A DNA stretch of 22,106 nucleotides from JAQBFJ01 sp032123435 (GCA_032123435.1 JAQBFJ010000130.1:1-22106); one strand, 5' to 3'. Shown: positions 7,731 to 15,084, counted from the first letter of the stretch. Numbers and translations are program-made. Notes: generated from the letters alone by a model not told the origin.

Positions 7731-7763
7731 TTGGACATTGAACTTGGTTATTGGATATTGAAC
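7731..7763. repeat. AT-rich 13-bp-unit tract, copy 2
   Basis: TTGGACATTGAAC (7731-7743) and TTGGTTATTGGAT (7744-7756) are followed by the partial unit ATTGAAC (7757-7763) and a C/T-rich stretch. The 13-plus-7 structure and the C/T-rich follow-on match the end of the tract at 872-911. Confidence 0.7.
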
Positions 7764-7792
7764 CCCTTTCTCCCAATCAGAAACACCGTTTG

Positions 7793-7833
7793 TGAAATCT
7801 GGAACGAAAACTATCGTTTTATTTCAGATTTCA
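7793..7833. repeat. Nested AT-rich hairpin
   Basis: TGAAATCTG (7793-7801) pairs perfectly with CAGATTTCA (7825-7833). Inside, AAAAC (7807-7811) and GTTTT (7816-7820) pair around TATC. No T-run follows, so it is unlikely to be an intrinsic terminator. Confidence 0.55.
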
Positions 7834-7901
7834 TAAACCATCCTTCTCCTTTTCATCCTTGTTAATCCTGTTATCCTGTCTGAAAACTCCCTTTCTCTTA
7901 C

Positions 7902-7940
7902 TTGGTCATTGGATTTGGTTATTGGATTTGGTCATTGAAC
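7902..7940. repeat. Tandem array of three 13-bp units, copy 3
   Basis: TTGGTCATTGGAT (7902-7914), TTGGTTATTGGAT (7915-7927) and TTGGTCATTGAAC (7928-7940) are contiguous and differ at only a few bases. The first two differ at one position. This is the clearest array of the unit that also makes up the tracts at 872-911 and 7731-7763. Confidence 0.85.
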
Positions 7941-8112
7941 GCGTCTCCCGGTGTCCAGTTCAATACATGCGAATGAGTCAGGATGACCCACTTGGGGTGC
8001 TAATACGCGCACATGTGCCAGGCAGTCACAATCTGGAAATAATGTGGAGCAGAAATATGTTCTACGTATAGTGTTGATTATGAAGTATTTATGACGGCTG
8101 AGGTCTGGTTAA

Positions 8113-8140
8113 TTGTTATTGGCATGGTATTTGCTATGTT
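8113..8140 (+). promoter_or_regulatory. Promoter of the dnaK-groESL operon, sigma-54-like (overlapping sigma-70 alternative)
   Basis: TGGCATGGTATTTGCT at 8120-8135 fits the sigma-54 consensus TGGCAYG-N4-TTGCW exactly, with GG and GC at the required spacing. Transcription would start near 8146, giving a leader of about 58 bases before dnaK. The same bases also allow a sigma-70 reading: TTGTTA (8113-8118), 16 bases, then TATGTT (8135-8140) with an extended TG. The sigma-54 match is the better of the two. No CIRCE repeat is present between 7940 and dnaK or before groES. Confidence 0.5.
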
Positions 8141-8203
8141 AAAGATCAAAGGCGTGGCGTTTGCCGGGTCTATTTTATTTTGCTGATGAAAGGAGCGTTC
8201 TAA

Positions 8204-10150
8204 ATGTCAAAAGTGTTGGGAATAGATCTTGGGACGACAAATTCGTGTATGGCAGTGATGGAAGGCGGGGAGCCGGTAGTTATTCCAAACGCGGAAGGAG
8301 CCCGTACAACGCCTTCGATAGTTGCTTTTACGAAGAACGGCGAACGTTTGGTCGGACAATCCGCGAAAAGGCAGGCGGTAACGAATCCTGAGAATACGAT
8401 TTTTTCAATAAAGCGATTTATGGGACGCAAGTATAATGAAGTCGCGCATGAGATAGGTCTCGTTCCATACAATGTGGTGAAAGCTGGTAATGACGATGTT
8501 CATGTAAAAATTGGCGATAAAACATATTCACCACCTGAAATTTCCTCGATGATTCTGCAGAAGATGAAAATAGACGCGGAAGCGTATCTTGGCGAGAAGA
8601 TTACGGAAGCGGTAATAACAGTTCCAGCTTATTTCAACGATAGTCAACGCCAGGCAACTAAAGATGCCGGAAAAATAGCGGGTCTGGAAGTATTGCGTAT
8701 CATCAACGAGCCGACGGCAGCTTCGCTGGCTTATGGGTTGGACAAGAAGAAGGATGAAAAGATAGCCGTTTATGATTTGGGTGGAGGGACATTTGACGTA
8801 TCCATTCTTGATATTGGTGACGGCGTTTTTGAAGTAAAAGCAACGAACGGCGATACTCATCTGGGCGGTGACGACATGGACCAGGTGATTATTGATTGGC
8901 TTGCAGGCGATTTTAAAAAAGAACAGGGCATTGATCTTGCCAAGGATACAATGGCACTGCAAAGGCTTAAAGAAGCAGCTGAAAAGGCCAAGTGTGAGTT
9001 GTCAAGCTCCATGCAGACGGATATTAATCTGCCTTTTATCACTGCCGATGCGACTGGACCAAAGCATCTTAATGTTACCTTGACGCGTTCAAAGCTTGAA
9101 CAATTAGCGGAAGATTTGATCGAAAGAACAGTTGGTCCCTGCAGGGCATGCATAAAGGATTCCGGTGTTCCCGTTGTGGACGAAGTGATTCTGGTGGGCG
9201 GTATGACCCGTATGCCTAAGGTTCAGGAAATGGCCAAATCGTTGTTCAGCAAAGATCCACATAAAGGTGTTAATCCGGATGAGGTGGTTGCTGTAGGAGC
9301 GTCGATACAAGGAGGTATCATAAAGGGAGAAGTTAAGGATGTTCTACTGCTCGATGTAACACCGTTGTCACTGGGGATAGAAACGCTTGGCGGCATTTCC
9401 ACTACGCTTATAGAAAGAAACACGACAATTCCAACGAAGAAAAGCGAGGTGTTCAGTACAGCATCTGATAACCAACCGACAGTAGAAATACATGTTCTGC
9501 AAGGTGAGCGGAAAATGGCTGCGGATAACAGGTCAACAGGCCGTTTTCATCTTGACGGAATACCCCCCGCTCCGCGCGGAGTGCCGCAGATTGAAGTCAC
9601 GTTTGATATTGATGCCAACGGCATTCTGCATGTCTCAGCTAAAGATCTGGGAACAGGCAAGGAGCAGAAAATTACAATTACAGCGTCAAGCGGCCTGGAT
9701 GAAAAGGAAATCAAGAAGATGGTGTCGGATGCTGATCAGTTTGCTGATGAGGACAAGAAACGGCGTGAAGCTGTCGAAGCAAAGAATGCCGGAGAGAACG
9801 CTATCTATCAGACTGAAAAGCTTATGAAGGAGCAGGGAGACAAGATACAGGCTGACAAGAAAGCTAAAGTGGAGTCGGCGGTTAATGATCTTAAGGAAGC
9901 AGTTAAGTCAGATAATGCAGAAGAAATAAAGGCGAAGATGGAGGCGCTGAATGCCGAGATGCAGGCAGTTTCCGCTGATTTGTATTCAGAAGCTAAAAAC
10001 CGTAAAGATAAAGAGCAGGAAAATGCTGGTTCACAGGAGGAAGCGGGTTCTGGCGGTCATGAAGATAAAGATGCCGGCAAGAAGGATGAAGGGGATGTGA
10101 TAGACGCTGATTTTGAAATGGTCGATGATGATAATAAGAGTAAAAAGTAA
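8204..10150 (+). CDS. dnaK: Molecular chaperone DnaK (Hsp70)
   Basis: 648 residues, full length. DnaK binds exposed hydrophobic segments in an ATP-dependent cycle, in the cytoplasm, with DnaJ and GrpE as partners (neither is encoded in this window). The nucleotide-binding domain starts GIDLGTTNS and includes the phosphate motif DLGGGTFDVS. The linker LLLDVTPLSLGIE leads to the substrate-binding domain and a helical lid. The tail is Gly, Glu and Lys rich and ends near VIDADFEMV, the usual bacterial DnaK-type terminus. AAAGGAG (8189-8195) precedes the ATG by eight bases. groES follows after 41 bases, so the three chaperone genes form one unit. Confidence 0.98.
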   Translation: MSKVLGIDLGTTNSCMAVMEGGEPVVIPNAEGARTTPSIVAFTKNGERLVGQSAKRQAVTNPENTIFSIKRFMGRKYNEVAHEIGLVPYNVVKAGNDDVHVKIGDKTYSPPEISSMILQKMKIDAEAYLGEKITEAVITVPAYFNDSQRQATKDAGKIAGLEVLRIINEPTAASLAYGLDKKKDEKIAVYDLGGGTFDVSILDIGDGVFEVKATNGDTHLGGDDMDQVIIDWLAGDFKKEQGIDLAKDTMALQRLKEAAEKAKCELSSSMQTDINLPFITADATGPKHLNVTLTRSKLEQLAEDLIERTVGPCRACIKDSGVPVVDEVILVGGMTRMPKVQEMAKSLFSKDPHKGVNPDEVVAVGASIQGGIIKGEVKDVLLLDVTPLSLGIETLGGISTTLIERNTTIPTKKSEVFSTASDNQPTVEIHVLQGERKMAADNRSTGRFHLDGIPPAPRGVPQIEVTFDIDANGILHVSAKDLGTGKEQKITITASSGLDEKEIKKMVSDADQFADEDKKRREAVEAKNAGENAIYQTEKLMKEQGDKIQADKKAKVESAVNDLKEAVKSDNAEEIKAKMEALNAEMQAVSADLYSEAKNRKDKEQENAGSQEEAGSGGHEDKDAGKKDEGDVIDADFEMVDDDNKSKK

Positions 10151-10191
10151 CGGTAATATTAACAGTAAACAGAAAAAGGAGGCAGAAAGGA

Positions 10192-10482
10192 ATGAACATT
10201 AAGCCGTTGGGAGATCGTGTTCTGGTAGAACCGATTGAAGAGAAAGAAGCGAAAAAGGGGGGCATAATTATTCCCGACACTGCGAAAGAGAAACCGCAGG
10301 AGGGGAAGGTCGTAGCTATAGGCACAGGAAAACTGGATGATGAAGGTAAGAAGATACCTTTCAACGTCAAGAAGGGCGACAAGGTGCTGATGCCTAAATA
10401 CGGCGGAACAGAAGTCAAGATTGGAAACAAGGAGTATCAAATCGTTCGCGAGGAAGATATCCTGGGAATAATTGAAGAATAA
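10192..10482 (+). CDS. groES: Co-chaperonin GroES (Hsp10)
   Basis: 96 residues, the standard length. GroES forms the heptameric lid on GroEL. The N-terminus MNIKPLGDRVLVEP and the mobile loop region with GGIIIPDTAKEKPQEGKV are canonical, as is the C-terminal YQIVREEDILGII. GGAGG and AAAGGA lie just ahead of the ATG. It sits 41 bases after dnaK and 32 before groEL, with no promoter or CIRCE operator visible in the gap, so its expression probably depends on the promoter before dnaK. Confidence 0.97.
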   Translation: MNIKPLGDRVLVEPIEEKEAKKGGIIIPDTAKEKPQEGKVVAIGTGKLDDEGKKIPFNVKKGDKVLMPKYGGTEVKIGNKEYQIVREEDILGIIEE

Positions 10483-10514
10483 AGACAAAAACAAATGAAA
10501 GGAGCCGATGCGTT

Positions 10515-12164
10515 ATGGGAAAAGGAAAGCAATTAAAGTATGATACCAATGCACGTCAGGCCATTCTCTCAGGTGTTGAGAAGCTGAGCAAGGCTGTTAA
10601 GACGACGTTGGGTCCATGTGGGCGGAATGTGATTCTTGATAAGAGCTTTGGTTCACCCACGATAACAAAGGACGGCGTAACGGTTGCAAAGGAAATCGAA
10701 TTGCCGGACCCATTTGAAAATATGGGTGCACAAATGGTGCGTGAAGTTGCAAGTAAGACCAGTGATACGGCTGGTGACGGAACAACAACGGCGACAATCC
10801 TCGCGGAAGCAATTTATCGCGAAGGTTTGAAGAACGTAACAGCAGGCGCCAACCCGATGAGTCTGAAGCGCGGCATTGATAAAGCGATAGAAGCTGTCGT
10901 GGCGGCAATTGCCAAGCAAAGCAAAAAAGTTAAGGAACATGTTGAGATCGCGCAAGTTGCAACGATTTCAGCTAATGGTGACACCATGATTGGCGATATC
11001 ATCGCTGATGCAATGGATAAGGTTGGCAAAGACGGAACAATCACCGTTGAAGAGTCACAGACCATTGAAACTGCGCTTGATGTGGTTGAGGGAATGCAGT
11101 TTGATAAGGGGTATCTGTCCCCTTATTTCGTAACTAACGCGGAGAATATGGAAGTTTCCATTGAAGACGGTTATGTCCTTATTCACGAGAAAAAAATCTC
11201 GAGTTTGCAGGATCTGCTTCCGCTTCTACAGAACGTAGCGAAAGTTGGAAAACCTCTGCTGATAATCGCAGAAGATGTCGAAGGTGAAGCTTTGGCAACA
11301 CTGGTAGTCAACCGTTTGCGTGGCACTCTGCAATGCTGTGCGGTCAAGGCGCCTGGCTTTGGCGATCGCAGAAAAGCAATGATGGAGGATATTGCTATCC
11401 TTACAGGCGGGACATGTCTGACTGAAGATCTCGGCATAAAGCTTGAGAACGTAAAGCTGGAAGATCTGGGACGCGCCAAACGCATTACCATTGACAAGGA
11501 TAATACTACAATCGTTGAGGGAGCAGGAAAAACTTCCGACATACAAGGACGGGTTGCTCAGATTAAGCGTCAGATTGAAGAGACAACCTCGGATTATGAT
11601 CGCGAGAAACTGCAGGAGCGATTGGCGAAACTGGCAGGCGGTGTTGCGGTTATAAATGTAGGCGCAGCGACTGAAACCGAGATGAAGGAAAAGAAAGCTC
11701 GTGTTGAAGATGCGCTTCACGCGACGCGTGCCGCAGTGGAAGAGGGAGTTGTGGCAGGCGGCGGCGTGGCGCTTCTGCGCGCACAGTCGGTACTTGACAA
11801 GATAGAGCTCGAAGGCGACGAGAAGGTGGGTGCTCAGATTGTAAGAGTAGCGCTCGAAATGCCTTTGCGTCAACTTGTCAATAACGCCGGAATGGAAGGT
11901 GCCTTGGTTGTTGAGGAAGTTAAAAAAGGCAAAGGATCCTATGGGTACAATGTTGCCACAAAACAGTATACTGACCTGATCAAGGATGGTGTGCTTGATC
12001 CGGCAAAGGTTACCCGTTCTGCCTTGCAGAATGCCGCGAGTATCGCGGGTCTGCTCTTAACCACAGAATGCATGATAACGGATATGCCTACAGAAGACTC
12101 ATCCCCGGCCATGCCGCCAGGCGGCGGAATGGGCGGAATGGGTGGAATGGGCGGAATGATGTAA
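10515..12164 (+). CDS. groEL: Chaperonin GroEL (Hsp60)
   Basis: 549 residues, full length, forming the double-ring folding chamber with GroES. It has GDGTTTATILAEA in the ATP site, the apical domain in the middle, and the Gly-Met tail GGMGGMGGMGGMM that lines the cavity floor. The phosphate-loop stretch reads TTLGPCGRNVIL, with Cys where many homologues have Lys. AAAGGAG at about 10498-10504 precedes the ATG. A strong terminator lies 33 bases after the stop. Whether other groEL copies exist in the genome cannot be judged from this window. Confidence 0.98.
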   Translation: MGKGKQLKYDTNARQAILSGVEKLSKAVKTTLGPCGRNVILDKSFGSPTITKDGVTVAKEIELPDPFENMGAQMVREVASKTSDTAGDGTTTATILAEAIYREGLKNVTAGANPMSLKRGIDKAIEAVVAAIAKQSKKVKEHVEIAQVATISANGDTMIGDIIADAMDKVGKDGTITVEESQTIETALDVVEGMQFDKGYLSPYFVTNAENMEVSIEDGYVLIHEKKISSLQDLLPLLQNVAKVGKPLLIIAEDVEGEALATLVVNRLRGTLQCCAVKAPGFGDRRKAMMEDIAILTGGTCLTEDLGIKLENVKLEDLGRAKRITIDKDNTTIVEGAGKTSDIQGRVAQIKRQIEETTSDYDREKLQERLAKLAGGVAVINVGAATETEMKEKKARVEDALHATRAAVEEGVVAGGGVALLRAQSVLDKIELEGDEKVGAQIVRVALEMPLRQLVNNAGMEGALVVEEVKKGKGSYGYNVATKQYTDLIKDGVLDPAKVTRSALQNAASIAGLLLTTECMITDMPTEDSSPAMPPGGGMGGMGGMGGMM

Positions 12165-12197
12165 AAAAAGTAAACAAGATAATTGTTTGACTTATAT

Positions 12198-12236
12198 GGA
12201 TGGGGCGCATAGTATGCGCCCCATCCACTTTCTTTC
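12198..12236 (+). terminator. Rho-independent terminator of dnaK-groESL
   Basis: GGATGGGGCGCATA (12198-12211) and TATGCGCCCCATCC (12213-12226) are perfect inverted arms around a single base, so the practical stem is about 12 bp with a small loop. ACTTTCTTTC follows. It is the strongest hairpin in the window and cleanly separates the chaperone operon from rpoZ. Confidence 0.85.
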
Positions 12237-12258
12237 ACGAACGGACAGGGAGGAAACC

Positions 12259-12492
12259 TTGAACATAGAATTACTTGAACAGACTAAGTCGGTCGTTCCC
12301 AGCATTCCAGTATTGATCAATATGATCTCTAAGCGTGTGCGTCAGCTTAATGCGGGGTTCAGGCCCTATGTCAAGCGGATGGGACCAAATGAAGAGAACG
12401 TAGATGTTGCCATGCGTGAAATTGTTGAAGGCAAACTTATAGCGGAAATAAACTTTGCAGATACTTCCGTGAACGAAGAAATCCTGGGATAG
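12259..12492 (+). CDS. rpoZ: DNA-directed RNA polymerase omega subunit
   Basis: 77 residues from a TTG start at 12259, five bases after AGGGAGG (12247-12253). Longer in-frame starts upstream would read through the groEL terminator and are rejected. Omega binds the C-terminal part of beta-prime and helps assemble RNA polymerase. The conserved core is visible as INMISKRVRQLNAGFRP and AMREIVEGKL, matching the usual R-A-R-Q-L and A-x-x-E-I-x-x-G-K pattern. smpB follows closely, and the pair may share a transcript. Confidence 0.85.
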   Translation: MNIELLEQTKSVVPSIPVLINMISKRVRQLNAGFRPYVKRMGPNEENVDVAMREIVEGKLIAEINFADTSVNEEILG

Positions 12493-12535
12493 ACGGATTT
12501 TTATTCCGTTGCACGCAGGCCGGACTGATGGTGAT

Positions 12536-13012
12536 ATGGCGGCTTCGCCGGACAAATTATTCAAAAAATGTGCCTCTAATAAAAAGGCGCTTCATGATTA
12601 TTTTGTTTTGGAGCGTTATGAAGCCGGTATACAGCTTTACGGAACCGAAGTGAAATCGGTGAAAGAAGGTCATATAAGCTTGACCGGCGGATACGCACGC
12701 GTGGAGAACGGAAACATCCTGATTTACCACCTGAACATTAGAGCATATGAATACGGTAATAAATTCAATCATGACCCGGACAGAACGAGACAATTGCTTC
12801 TGCACAGACATGAAATAAAGAAAATTCAGGTGCAAATAGAGCAAAAAGGGAACACACTTGTGCCGCTCAGCGCTTATATCAAAAGAGGCAAGGTTAAAAT
12901 AGAGCTGGGACTTTGCAAGGGGAAAGGCAGGGCAGATAAACGTGAGGTTCTGCGGCAAAGAACAGCCGAAAGGGAAGCTGAAAGAGCAACAAGAAGGAGT
13001 GTTGATCGTTAA
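12536..13012 (+). CDS. smpB: SsrA (tmRNA)-binding protein SmpB
   Basis: 158 residues from ATG 12536. SmpB binds tmRNA and brings it to stalled ribosomes for trans-translation. Conserved pieces include NKKALHDYFVLERYEAGI, LYGTEVKSVKEGHISL and the basic C-terminal tail (RADKREVLRQRTAER) that enters the empty mRNA channel. A TTG at 12509 would add nine residues without family match. The ribosome site before ATG 12536 is weak (GGTGAT). The tmRNA gene is not in this window. The stop codon TAA (13010-13012) is the left edge of the 22-base palindrome at 13009-13030. Confidence 0.95.
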   Translation: MAASPDKLFKKCASNKKALHDYFVLERYEAGIQLYGTEVKSVKEGHISLTGGYARVENGNILIYHLNIRAYEYGNKFNHDPDRTRQLLLHRHEIKKIQVQIEQKGNTLVPLSAYIKRGKVKIELGLCKGKGRADKREVLRQRTAEREAERATRRSVDR

Positions 13013-13030
13013 CCCTAACATTAGGGTTAA
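13009..13030. mobile_element. 22-bp palindrome on the smpB stop codon, minimal form of the inverted-repeat element
   Basis: The arms TTAACCCTAA and TTAGGGTTAA are perfect and separated by CA. They match the outer ends of the element at 7296-7479 (TTAGCCCTAA and TTAGGGCTAA) with one compensating change in each arm. TA lies at 13010-13011 and 13028-13029. Deleting the stretch with one TA again leaves TAA in frame. It looks like an element whose interior has been lost. A short terminator-like hairpin is the alternative, but no T-run follows. Confidence 0.6.
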
Positions 13031-13247
13031 GTTGCGATATGAATAAATGAAGGTTGTTCGAGAAATTACGAGCAAAGAGGGGCTGGAACAGTAATTGGGG
13101 AGTTTTCAGGCTCGATTTACAGCAGGATAAAAGGAATTGTCTGAAGATATTCTGTGGGGATAATATCTTGATGAAAGCAGGCAAAAACGAAATAATGGGT
13201 CTGCCTGAGGTTTTTATCAAACTTTGTTGGAATGGAAGGATAATGTT

Positions 13248-13472
13248 ATGAGTCTTGCTTTTTTCAGCGGCGGTACACCTGGCATGTCGGAAATACTGAT
13301 CATTCTCTTCCTGATATTGCTCCTTTTCGGAGCAAAAAAACTTCCTGAGCTGGCAAGGGCAATTGGCAGAAGTCTCAGCGAATTTAAGAAAGGGCGTACG
13401 GAAGGAGTGGAAAAAGATGAGAAGGACAATGCACAGAAGCAATGTCCTCACGATCCCGACGGTTCAGTCTGA
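13248..13472 (+). CDS. tatA: Sec-independent protein translocase subunit TatA
   Basis: 74 residues from ATG 13248, seven bases after GGAAGGA (13234-13240). TatA oligomers form the conduit for folded twin-arginine substrates in the inner membrane. A short membrane helix (about 14-28, SEILIILFLILLLFG) is followed by the hinge and the amphipathic helix KKLPELARAIGRSLSEFKKG, the family signature. The C-terminus is charged and short. No tatC is present here. The 3' end overlaps the convergent TPR gene by 25 bases. The 235 bases before it, after smpB, hold nothing else I can support beyond the palindrome. Confidence 0.9.
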   Translation: MSLAFFSGGTPGMSEILIILFLILLLFGAKKLPELARAIGRSLSEFKKGRTEGVEKDEKDNAQKQCPHDPDGSV

Positions 13473-14125
13473 TACAACGGTAATATACCGGGCTGTTTCT
13501 GCCGAACTTGTCTGCTTATGTATTTCAGGGCTTCCTTTGCCGTTGGGCTCCATTGGCTGTCCGGATGCGTGTCAATAAAGCCCTGATAAATTACTCTTGC
13601 TTCATCGTAATTGCCGAGCTGCTCCATGCATCGTGCGTGTCCGAAGATCGACTGTGCTGTGAGATAATGGCTGGGGTATTCGATACAGAAGTTTTCATAG
13701 GCCAGGGCCGCATCCTGTATTTCGCCTCTGGCTTCCATGCAATGAATTTTACCCAGCTTTGCTATAGGCGTCATTTGGTGGTCGGGAAATTTCTGTTCGA
13801 ATTCAGCGTATTTATAAAGGGCCATATCATAATTTCCGGAATTAAAGTATGTCTTGGCGAGTTTAAGGCGGGTAAGATATGTTGAAGGCACTTCCGGGTA
13901 TTGAATTATAACATCTTCGAGATCCTGAATTGTGCGTGAAGAGCTGAACATTTCGGCGGCTTTCTGAGCGTGCCTTGCGGAACGGCCGTGATAGACAAAA
14001 AATACAAGAATGCCCGCCAGCGCTATGCAAATTCCGGTTACCACTGGTGTTCCGTGTTTCTGCCAGAGTTCCTTGACGTGATCCAGTTCTTCGTTAACGA
14101 TGGATTCCTTGTTGTCCGTTGTCAT
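13448..14125 (-). CDS. Membrane-anchored TPR protein, YfgM-like
   Basis: 225 residues. A short cytoplasmic N-terminus is followed by one membrane segment (about 27-45) and then tetratricopeptide-like helices (for example FNSGNYDMALYKYAEFEQKF and YDEARVIYQGFIDTHP). This layout matches the TPR_21/YfgM family, in which the E. coli protein associates with the SecYEG translocon and periplasmic chaperones. The match is by architecture and the N-terminal pattern, so the role is inferred. The TPR part should face the periplasm. AGGA lies ten bases before the ATG. It converges on tatA and overlaps its end by 25 bases, placing two export-linked genes tail to tail. Confidence 0.75.
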   Translation of the reverse strand: MTTDNKESIVNEELDHVKELWQKHGTPVVTGICIALAGILVFFVYHGRSARHAQKAAEMFSSSRTIQDLEDVIIQYPEVPSTYLTRLKLAKTYFNSGNYDMALYKYAEFEQKFPDHQMTPIAKLGKIHCMEARGEIQDAALAYENFCIEYPSHYLTAQSIFGHARCMEQLGNYDEARVIYQGFIDTHPDSQWSPTAKEALKYISRQVRQKQPGILPLYQTEPSGS

Positions 14126-14168
14126 AATGTTGGATTCCTGTTAGTATCTTTTGAAGACGAAAACGAAC

Positions 14169-14198
14169 ATTAAAACTCTTTTTCTATGCATAAAGCAA
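14169..14198 (-). promoter_or_regulatory. Possible sigma-70 promoter of the YfgM-like gene
   Basis: On the minus strand TTGCTT (14193-14198) and TTTAAT (14169-14174) are separated by 18 bases. Five of six bases match the -10 consensus and four match the -35. Transcription would begin near 14162, about 37 bases before the start codon. Confidence 0.4.
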
Positions 14199-14217
14199 GG
14201 CTAATCTTATTTCCTGG

Positions 14218-14346
14218 TCAGTAAAAGCGTGTAGTTTCAGCCAGGATCATCCTCAGATCCGTAGGGCTCTCGATCCCGAGACATGCAAAATTCCGGCGCA
14301 GGTTGATTGTTCTGGAAATAATAGAGATAGTTGATGATAATATGGC
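14218..14346 (-). other. Possible gene remnant upstream of pdxJ
   Basis: A 42-codon minus-strand frame ends at TGA (14218-14220). Its translation looks protein-like towards the end (INLRRNFACLGIESPTDL, then ILAETTRFY). It is closed upstream by TAG and has no ribosome site, so if real it is a remnant of a longer gene. I do not recognise the family, and a chance frame of this size is possible. Confidence 0.2.
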
Positions 14347-14349
14347 CAA

Positions 14350-15084
14350 ATGCTAAAGCTAGGAGTCAATATTGATCATGTGGCCACTCTTCGGCAGGTG
14401 CGCGGCACATCTTATCCTGATGTGCTGGAGGCAGCCGAATCATGCGAGTCCGCTGGTGCTCATGGCGTAACGGTTCATTTGAGAGAAGACAGACGTCATA
14501 TTCAGACTGAGGACGTCTATGCACTGAAGGAGAATCTGAAAATCAAATTGAATCTGGAAATGGCCAATAGTCCAAAGATAGTGGATATTGCCGTGGATCT
14601 GTGCCCTGATGAAGTGTGCCTGGTCCCAGAAAAGCGCGAGGAATTGACAACTGAAGGAGGGCTGGATGTCGCATCCCATAAAAAAGAACTTGAGCCGACG
14701 GTGGCATTGTTGAAGAAGCATGGAATTATTGTGAGCCTGTTTATTGATCCGGACAATCGTCAGGTTGCTGCTGCTGCCGAGTTGGGTGTGCCTTATATCG
14801 AATTGCATACAGGAACGCTGTGCAATTCCAGCAGGACAGATGAAAGTGATCGAGAACTCAGACGTTTAATTGATAGCGCTGTTTTTGCCAATAGGGCAGG
14901 GCTGAAGGTAAATGCTGGTCATGGTATTAATCTGGACACAATAATGATGATAATGAAAATACCTTTTCTCGATACGCTCAACATAGGACACAGTATTGTT
15001 GCCCGCGCGGTATTTACAGGGCTTGAAAACGCGATCAAGGAGATGTTGGAAAGAATGGCTTGTTATGACGGGGGAATGCAATGA
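14350..15084 (+). CDS. pdxJ: Pyridoxine 5'-phosphate synthase
   Basis: 244 residues, typical. PdxJ condenses 1-deoxyxylulose 5-phosphate with 3-amino-2-oxopropyl phosphate to make pyridoxine phosphate in the DXP-dependent vitamin B6 route. The start MLKLGVNIDHVATLRQVRG is the family signature. HLREDRRHI, EVCLVPEKREE, ELHTG and VNAGHGIN line the TIM-barrel active site. No clear ribosome site precedes the ATG, which is unusual beside the neighbouring genes. Its stop overlaps the acpS start by four bases (ATGA), a translationally coupled pair also known from gamma-proteobacteria. Confidence 0.97.
   Translation: MLKLGVNIDHVATLRQVRGTSYPDVLEAAESCESAGAHGVTVHLREDRRHIQTEDVYALKENLKIKLNLEMANSPKIVDIAVDLCPDEVCLVPEKREELTTEGGLDVASHKKELEPTVALLKKHGIIVSLFIDPDNRQVAAAAELGVPYIELHTGTLCNSSRTDESDRELRRLIDSAVFANRAGLKVNAGHGINLDTIMMIMKIPFLDTLNIGHSIVARAVFTGLENAIKEMLERMACYDGGMQ

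Larger units (their letters stand above)
7480..8119. other. Repeat-rich intergenic region between ruvB and dnaK
   Basis: No credible gene is present in this stretch. Open frames around 7480-7670 and 7859-8071 run through repeats, lack ribosome sites and show no family features. It contains the second copy of the composite GC block (7543-7605), two AT-rich 13-bp tracts (7731-7763 and 7902-7940), a hairpin at 7793-7833, and a short run of near-repeats based on AATCCTGTT and ATCCTGTCT at about 7855-7881. The dnaK promoter candidate follows at 8113-8140. Confidence 0.7.

Noticed and set aside
8072..8203. CIRCE operator (TTAGCACTC-N9-GAGTGCTAA) before dnaK, also sought before groES
   Set aside because: No match found in either place by eye.
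11226..11873. Long antisense frame of 215 codons inside groEL
   Set aside because: Shadow of a strongly conserved sense gene with biased codons; it has no ribosome site or family features.
13009..13030. TTAGGG-type telomere-like sequence
   Set aside because: A single palindrome inside a bacterial gene end, explained by the inverted-repeat family; there is no tandem array.
13054..13251. 65-codon frame between smpB and tatA
   Set aside because: TTG start without a ribosome site and no recognisable features; it overlaps the tatA start region.
14342..14356. Tiny overlapping frame (MAKC) that could couple translation into pdxJ
   Set aside because: Four codons, no ribosome site of its own; a frame this short arises readily by chance.
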